This document shows, one piece after another, positions 59,001-64,000 of a stretch of DNA of 64,000 nt. The notes below the pieces were generated by a model. The model saw only the letters and a list, made by a program, of their open reading frames with translations. It did not search any database and was not told the origin of the DNA. The stretch covers positions 120,161 through 184,160 of the forward strand of contig JAFTXQ010000013.1 of the NCBI GenBank assembly GCA_017461565.1, in the 5' to 3' direction. The stretch comes from Oscillospiraceae bacterium (GTDB lineage Bacteria > Bacillota > Clostridia > Oscillospirales > Ruminococcaceae). Every line of letters begins with the position of its first letter. Position 1 is the stretch's first letter. The translations under genes were made by a program, and so were the position numbers.

Positions 59001-59350
59001 AAAGCCATTCCGTTTGGAATGGCTTCTGCCTGTCGAAAAACCTGGTTGATGCCCGCACAGCGGGCATTTTTTATTGCTTTTTTGGTGTGGCTTTGCCACG
59101 CCAAAAAACACTTCTATCCGCACAACTGTGCAAGTTGGCGGTATCACCGCCAACGAGTGCGGGCAGTGCGGATGTTTCGGCGGAAAAGTCCCAACGGGAC
59201 TTTTTCGACGGTCTCAAGCCATTCCGTTTGGAATGGCTTTTTAACTTGCAAATGTTCGGCTTGAAATGCCCTTATGGCATTTCATTTTTGCTTTGCAAAA
59301 ACGCTCACATCTGGAGCAACAAAAACCGTTCCGTAAAGGAACGGTTTTTA
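59001..59350. repeat. Array of eight hairpins
   Basis: Successive inverted repeats: GCCATTCC-x4-GGAATGGC (59004-59023 and again at 59219-59238), GCCCGC/GCGGGC + T-run (59051-59066), TTTTTGGTGTGGC/GCCACGCCAAAAA (59078-59108), GTTGGCGGT/ACCGCCAAC (59134-59154), AAAAGTCCC/GGGACTTTT (59184-59204), TGAAATGCC/GGCATTTCA (59262-59283), AAAACCGTTCC/GGAACGGTTTT (59321-59349). Several have T-runs. No credible gene. Confidence 0.75.
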
Positions 59351-59707
59351 TGTCCTGCACATTCCGTCAACTTTTGGAGCGACAGCGATTTCATACGCAA
59401 ACCTCGGAAACCGCTCTGCTTTTGCAGGAGGCGCATGATTGCTATGCCATATAACCGTTTCATCAGAAAGACATTTAATGCGATATATTCTTTCAAGACA
59501 ACTTTTGTACTTTGGAGCCTGTATTTATAGCACGGCAATTATGCAATACGCACAAAATATTTTGATATACGAAACTGATATTTGATTTGAAAGAAAAAAT
59601 TGTTTTAAAAATCAGGAAAAATATGCCGTTGCTTGTGTCTTCACTCAATAATTGTGCTATAATGTATGAGTAAAACTATATCTCAGAAATTACCAAAGGA
59701 GGAAACC
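59351..59707 (+). promoter_or_regulatory. Upstream region of the secreted repeat protein
   Basis: 59351-59640: AT-rich, nothing recognised. An extended -10 TGC-TATAAT lies at 59655-59663, without a good -35. Leader of about 40 bases ends in AAAGGAGG six bases before the ATG at 59708. Confidence 0.5.
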
Positions 59708-62700
59708 ATGACAAAAGCAAAAACTAACAGACTGCTGTTGTTGGGGGTGCTGCTTATCGCGCTGCTGACGATGGCGATGGGCTTTGGCATTTCGGCGAAT
59801 GCCGAGGAAGAAGTCCTGGGCACGGGACTTATCGTGACTGCGACCAACAGCGGCGAGACGCTTATCTACGGGGAGGATTACACCTACCCTGCGAACACAG
59901 GTCTTACTATCCTGTCGGATAAGGCGGTCACTATAGCAAACAGTGACCCGACCGCACCAACATCTGACCGCATTTTTGTAGATTCAGGCGTTGATGCAAA
60001 CATCACATTCAATGGGGTAAATATAGATAGCAGTAGTGCGGCGTTCTATATTTCAAGTAACAGCACGGGGGATGTTACGATAACCCTTGCAGAGGGCACC
60101 GAGAATATCCTGAAAAGCGGCCAGAGTTCCGCAGGACTTAATAAGAGCGATATTTCCGATAATGCAGGCACGCTCACCATTCAGGGCACAGGCTCTCTTA
60201 CCGCGATTGGCGGTGAAAGCAGCGCAGGCATCGGTGGCAGTTATATGAACGGCGCCCGTAATATCGTTATAAAAGGCGGCAATATCACAGCACAAGGCGG
60301 CTTCGAATGCGGTGCAGGCATCGGTGGCGGTCTGAACGGCTCCGCAAGCGATATCATTATCACAGGCGGTTCTGTAAAGGCTGTCGGCGGCGAATTCTAC
60401 GGCTATTACGGTGCTGATATAGGCGGAGGCGGAAAGTCGGGCGATGTTATCAACCCTATAACAGCCAACGGTACACCTGTCACACCCACTCTCGAAGACG
60501 GCACTACACCCGTATATCTGTTCGAGATAGCCAACGAGAGCGGTGCAGACATCGTGATCGACGGTGTTGACTTCCCCGACAAGCACGGCGATGAGAAGAA
60601 GATATACGCATATCTTTCAGCCGCGTACCATACTGTACAGATTGGTGATACTTCCACTTTGTATGGCTACATTGACGGAGCATTTTCCAAAGTGACCGAG
60701 GGAACGGACTTCGTTGTAACTGCGACAAACAGCGGCGAAACGCTGGTGTTCGGCACAGACTACACCTATACGGATGTGCTTACTGTTCTTTCGGATAAGG
60801 CGATCACTATAGCAAATGCACAGGGCGTTGACGTGACTGATAACTGCATCGTCGTAGCTGACGGCGTTTCCGCAAACATCACCCTTGCAGGGGTAAATAT
60901 TGATGTTTTCGAGCAGGATTATACAGCGGCATTCCAAATAGCTGAAAACAGCACGGGAAATGTAACAATCACTCTTGCAGACGGCACGACAAATACGCTG
61001 AAAAGCGGAGGTGGCTGCGCAGGCTTGCAGAAGAACGGCGAATATTCCGAAACCCTCGGTAAGCTCACCATCACAGGTACAGGTACGCTTACCGCAACAG
61101 GCGGCATAGGCGGCGCAGGCATAGGCGGCGGTAATGGTGGTAACGGCAGCTATATTGAAATCAGCGGCGGCGTGGTTACCGCAACAGGCGGCGATATAGC
61201 CGCAGGCATAGGCGGCGGATCTTATGGTTCAGCCGCAAATATTACAATAACAGATAAAGCTGTCGTTACAGCAACAGGCGGTGATGGCGGCGCAGGTATC
61301 GGCGGCGGACGAAATGGCGATCTTGAAGATATCATCATCAGCGGCGGCTCTGTTAAGGCTGTAGGTTCGACCAAGGGCGGATATTATGCCCCTGCCATCG
61401 GTTCCGGCGTGACGAGTGAAGATGGTTACTATTACGACGGCGCGTATGTCATACCCAGACTTGCAGACGGCAGAACACTCGGATATCTGTTAGAGATATC
61501 CAACCCGAACGGCGAGGACATCGTGATCAACGGCGTTGACTTCCCCGACAGTCACGGCAGCGAGACAAAGATCTACGCATACGTCGCAGGCACTTTCCAC
61601 ACTGTAAAGGTTGGCGACACATCCACAGTATACGAATACTATAATGGTGCGTTCACAGAGATGGTGCATGGCACAGATCTCAGCGTAAGCGCAACAAACA
61701 GCGGCGAAACGCTGGAACACGGCGTTGATTACACCTATTCTTCCGCAACAGGCATTCTGACTGTACTTACCGACAAGGCTATAACTATAGCTAACGCAGA
61801 CGGCGTTGACGAGACAGATGACCGCATATTCGTAGCGGACGGCATTGACGCAGACATCACGCTTGCAGGAGTTAATATCAACACAAGCAGCGGTGCGGCA
61901 TTCGCAATAGCAGACAACAGCACAGGCGATGTTACTGTCACCCTTGCCGATGGCTCGGTGAATACTCTGGTAAGCGGCAATAACTATGCAGGTCTGCAGA
62001 AGAACGGCGCAGACGAAAACGTCGGAACGCTGACTATCTGCGGCACAGGCTCTCTTTCTGCACAGGGCGGCATCGACAGCGCAGGCATAGGCGGCGGAAA
62101 TCGGTGTTCCACCGGAAATATAACGATAAGCGGTGGAGTTGTCATCACAGCAACAGGCGGCGATATAGCCGCAGGCATAGGCGGCGGATATATGGGTTCA
62201 GCCGAAGATATCACAATTACAGATAACGCTGTCGTTACAGCAACAGGCGGCGCAGGTATCGGTGGCGGAAAAAGAGGTTCAGCCACAGATATTAAAATAA
62301 CAGATAAAGCTGTCGTAACAGCATCAGGCAAAGACGGCGGCGCAGGTATCGGTGGCGGTGTTGACGGCACGCTTGAAGATATTATCATCAATGGCGGCTC
62401 TGTAAATGCGATCGGTTCATATTATTATGAAGAAACTGTTGGCGGGGCAGACGGTGCAAATATCGGTGGCGGTGTGATACTTCCTCCAGATCCGTATTCC
62501 GAACCTGAAGAAGGCGCTCCTGTTACCCCCACACTTGCAGACGGCACAACACCTGTATACCTGTTAGAGCTGGACAACCCGAACGGCGAAGACATCTCCA
62601 TCGACGGCGTTGACTTCCCCGACAAGCACGGCGACGAGAAAAAGATCTACGCATACGTCACAGGTAAAAACCATATCGTAAAGTTTAACGATACCGCATA

Positions 62701-64000
62701 TTTATATGTATTCAGCGATGGCAGTTTCGCTTTTGAAGATGAGGTTAAGGCTCCGACACTGAAAGTTCCCACAACTACAGGTAAGTCTGTCGGATTGTCC
62801 TGGAACGACTTAGGCGATACGGTAAGCTATGAGGTCTACCGCTCTGCTACAGGCTCTGACTTTGTTAAGATAGCTACGGCAGACGGAACTTCCTACAGCG
62901 ATACAAATGTAGTTGCAGGCAACAGATACTACTATCAGATCAAGGCTTACTACAGCGAATACGATGTATACGTCGTATCCGATATCGAAAGAGTTACTGT
63001 TCTCGATGCTCCCGTTATCACAAAGGCGACCTACGGCGACGGAACTGTAACTCTCGTCTGGGACGAGGTTCCCGGTGCGGATTCTTACATAGTGTATCAT
63101 GCGGATTCCATCGGTTATACGACAATGACAGTCTGTGATACTGTCTCCGCAACGACGATCACTCTTGAAGGTCTGCCGAAGGGTCACTACCTGATCGTAG
63201 AAGCCATTGACACAGAAACAGGCAGTGAAGGTCCTTTCTCAGAGCCTGTGTGCGTTACTGAGCCCGTTATGGGAAAGATCACAGCGACCGCAAGGAACGG
63301 AAAGATAACCCTTACATGGGACGAGGTTTACGGTGCGTCAAAGTACGCAGTATATATCCTTGAAAACGGCTCCTATGTATGCAAGAGCAATAACGTAACA
63401 GGCACATCCTACACCTTTACAGGTCTTAAAAACGGCACAAAATACTCGTTCAGAGTAAAGCCCTGTGCTTACGGCGCATGGAGGACAGCTTCGGTAACTG
63501 TGAGCGCAACTCCCACTTCTCCTGTCCCCGCTGATATCAGCACAACAGGCGGCAACGGTAAGGTGACCATGACATGGGGCAAGGTAGCAGGTGCAACAAA
63601 GTACGCGGTATATATGCTCGAAAACGGCTCCTACGTATGCAAGTCCAACGCAGTTGCAGGAACATCCTACACATTCACAGGTCTTGTAAACGGAACGAAG
63701 TACAGCTTCCGTGTAAAGGCTTATGTTGACGATGCATGGCAGACAGCATCGGGCACAGTTTACGGAACTCCCGTGGCTCCTGTACCCACCAATATCAAGA
63801 CAACAGGCGACAACGGTAAGGTCACCATGACATGGAGTACAGTAAACGGCGCAACAAAGTACGCAGTATATATGCTCGAAAACGGCTCCTATGTATGCAA
63901 GTCCAACGCAGTTGCAGGAACATCCTACACATTCCCAGGTCTTGTAAACGGAACGAAGTACAGCTTCCGCGTTAAGGCTTACGTGAACGGTGCATGGCAG
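59708..64000 (+). CDS. Large secreted repeat protein (5' part, runs off window)
   Basis: 1431 codons to the window edge. A Sec signal peptide (MTKAKTNRLLLLGVLLIALL...ISANA|EE) is followed by three similar modules starting near residues 41, 334 and 657. Each has ATNSGETL-x-GxDYTY, a glycine-rich AGIGGG/GGxxTATGG beta-solenoid-like core and an xxGVDFPDKHGDEKKIYAY end. Fibronectin-type repeats follow from about 1015, the last three nearly identical (87-aa period, KYAVYxLENGSYVCKSN). Likely cell-surface or extracellular adhesin/carbohydrate-binding protein; no catalytic motif in the visible part. Confidence 0.87.
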   Translation, partial: MTKAKTNRLLLLGVLLIALLTMAMGFGISANAEEEVLGTGLIVTATNSGETLIYGEDYTYPANTGLTILSDKAVTIANSDPTAPTSDRIFVDSGVDANITFNGVNIDSSSAAFYISSNSTGDVTITLAEGTENILKSGQSSAGLNKSDISDNAGTLTIQGTGSLTAIGGESSAGIGGSYMNGARNIVIKGGNITAQGGFECGAGIGGGLNGSASDIIITGGSVKAVGGEFYGYYGADIGGGGKSGDVINPITANGTPVTPTLEDGTTPVYLFEIANESGADIVIDGVDFPDKHGDEKKIYAYLSAAYHTVQIGDTSTLYGYIDGAFSKVTEGTDFVVTATNSGETLVFGTDYTYTDVLTVLSDKAITIANAQGVDVTDNCIVVADGVSANITLAGVNIDVFEQDYTAAFQIAENSTGNVTITLADGTTNTLKSGGGCAGLQKNGEYSETLGKLTITGTGTLTATGGIGGAGIGGGNGGNGSYIEISGGVVTATGGDIAAGIGGGSYGSAANITITDKAVVTATGGDGGAGIGGGRNGDLEDIIISGGSVKAVGSTKGGYYAPAIGSGVTSEDGYYYDGAYVIPRLADGRTLGYLLEISNPNGEDIVINGVDFPDSHGSETKIYAYVAGTFHTVKVGDTSTVYEYYNGAFTEMVHGTDLSVSATNSGETLEHGVDYTYSSATGILTVLTDKAITIANADGVDETDDRIFVADGIDADITLAGVNINTSSGAAFAIADNSTGDVTVTLADGSVNTLVSGNNYAGLQKNGADENVGTLTICGTGSLSAQGGIDSAGIGGGNRCSTGNITISGGVVITATGGDIAAGIGGGYMGSAEDITITDNAVVTATGGAGIGGGKRGSATDIKITDKAVVTASGKDGGAGIGGGVDGTLEDIIINGGSVNAIGSYYYEETVGGADGANIGGGVILPPDPYSEPEEGAPVTPTLADGTTPVYLLELDNPNGEDISIDGVDFPDKHGDEKKIYAYVTGKNHIVKFNDTAYLYVFSDGSFAFEDEVKAPTLKVPTTTGKSVGLSWNDLGDTVSYEVYRSATGSDFVKIATADGTSYSDTNVVAGNRYYYQIKAYYSEYDVYVVSDIERVTVLDAPVITKATYGDGTVTLVWDEVPGADSYIVYHADSIGYTTMTVCDTVSATTITLEGLPKGHYLIVEAIDTETGSEGPFSEPVCVTEPVMGKITATARNGKITLTWDEVYGASKYAVYILENGSYVCKSNNVTGTSYTFTGLKNGTKYSFRVKPCAYGAWRTASVTVSATPTSPVPADISTTGGNGKVTMTWGKVAGATKYAVYMLENGSYVCKSNAVAGTSYTFTGLVNGTKYSFRVKAYVDDAWQTASGTVYGTPVAPVPTNIKTTGDNGKVTMTWSTVNGATKYAVYMLENGSYVCKSNAVAGTSYTFPGLVNGTKYSFRVKAYVNGAWQ
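63258..64000 (+). repeat. Tandem 261-bp fibronectin-type repeat units
   Basis: Units begin at about 63258, 63519 and 63780; the second and third are almost identical at the DNA level over the tracts encoding TKYAVYMLENGSY and NGTKYSFRVKAY. The third continues past the window end. Recent duplication, so repeat number probably varies between strains. Confidence 0.85.

Noticed and set aside
60053-63187. Several minus-strand open frames opposite the secreted protein
   Set aside because: They arise from the biased codon use of the glycine-rich repeats on the + strand; no RBS, and they repeat with the modules.

Overview
The window is a low-to-mid GC Firmicute chromosome segment. The family content (GP20 scaffold, clostridial-type phage structural genes, heterodimeric exporters, a huge fibronectin-repeat secreted protein) suggests a Ruminococcus-like member of the Oscillospiraceae. 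This is an inference; there is no rRNA or other taxonomic marker here. Nearly everything is accessory DNA: a transposable prophage, a type I restriction-modification locus, several candidate defence modules and an array of integrated cassettes.

Left to right. Positions 1-2765 hold the 5' part of hsdR (minus strand, running off the window). Positions 3362-34917 are a complete Mu-type transposable prophage, bounded by 5'-TGACA...TGTCA-3' ends. It sits inside a RES-domain (NAD+ phosphorylase-type toxin) gene, whose C-terminal half is at 2784-3361 and N-terminal half at 34918-35118. Joining the halves through one copy of a 5-bp target gives one open frame of about 257 codons. The original operon was therefore hsdM-hsdS-small ORF-RES-hsdR, and the prophage now separates hsdR from the hsdM promoter.

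The prophage reads right to left. An S24 (CI/LexA-like) repressor faces a perfect-consensus early promoter. The early operon follows: Cro-like regulator, small genes, MuA-type DDE transposase, MuB-type ATPase, and small genes including an AbrB-type and an ASCH/DUF3850 protein. It also carries two copies of a structured leader element that resembles phage C4 antisense RNA. GemA and a Mor/C-type activator close the early/middle region, followed by a terminator. A presumed late promoter (good -10, no -35, upstream direct repeat) then drives the Mu gp27-like gene, a NusG paralogue, terminase, portal, minor capsid, scaffold, capsid, connector, tail tube, tape measure, tail tip, fibre, holin, amidase, a D12 adenine methylase and a small XRE gene. 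The morphogenesis genes are of siphophage type rather than Mu type. Several intrinsic terminators interrupt the late operon, which makes the NusG paralogue a good candidate for a phage antiterminator. A lipoprotein gene with its own consensus promoter and terminators sits just before the tape-measure gene and looks like a superinfection-exclusion moron.

Positions 34918-38034 carry hsdS and hsdM with their promoter. Positions 38193-41693 carry a patatin-like phospholipase plus a Sel1/TPR-repeat protein, a possible defence operon. Positions 41785-45591 carry a DUF960 protein, a zinc-finger amidoligase, a class II glutamine amidotransferase and a serine recombinase in one operon, with a divergent hypothetical gene.

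From 45.6 to 59.0 kb, three copies of a roughly 135-160 bp attachment-like repeat delimit two cassettes. The last copy is joined exactly to the 3' half of a tRNA-Arg(ACG). Cassette 1 holds four ABC half-exporters, two GNAT acetyltransferases with an attenuator-type leader peptide, and an XRE regulator. Cassette 2 holds an RNase J-like metallo-hydrolase, a membrane zinc-ribbon protein, a 2-TM protein, a PD-(D/E)XK nuclease and a small unknown protein, driven by a perfect promoter with an operator-like palindrome. After the tRNA fragment come a 350-bp array of hairpins and, from 59708 to the window end, a very large secreted protein with three beta-solenoid-like modules followed by tandem fibronectin-type repeats.
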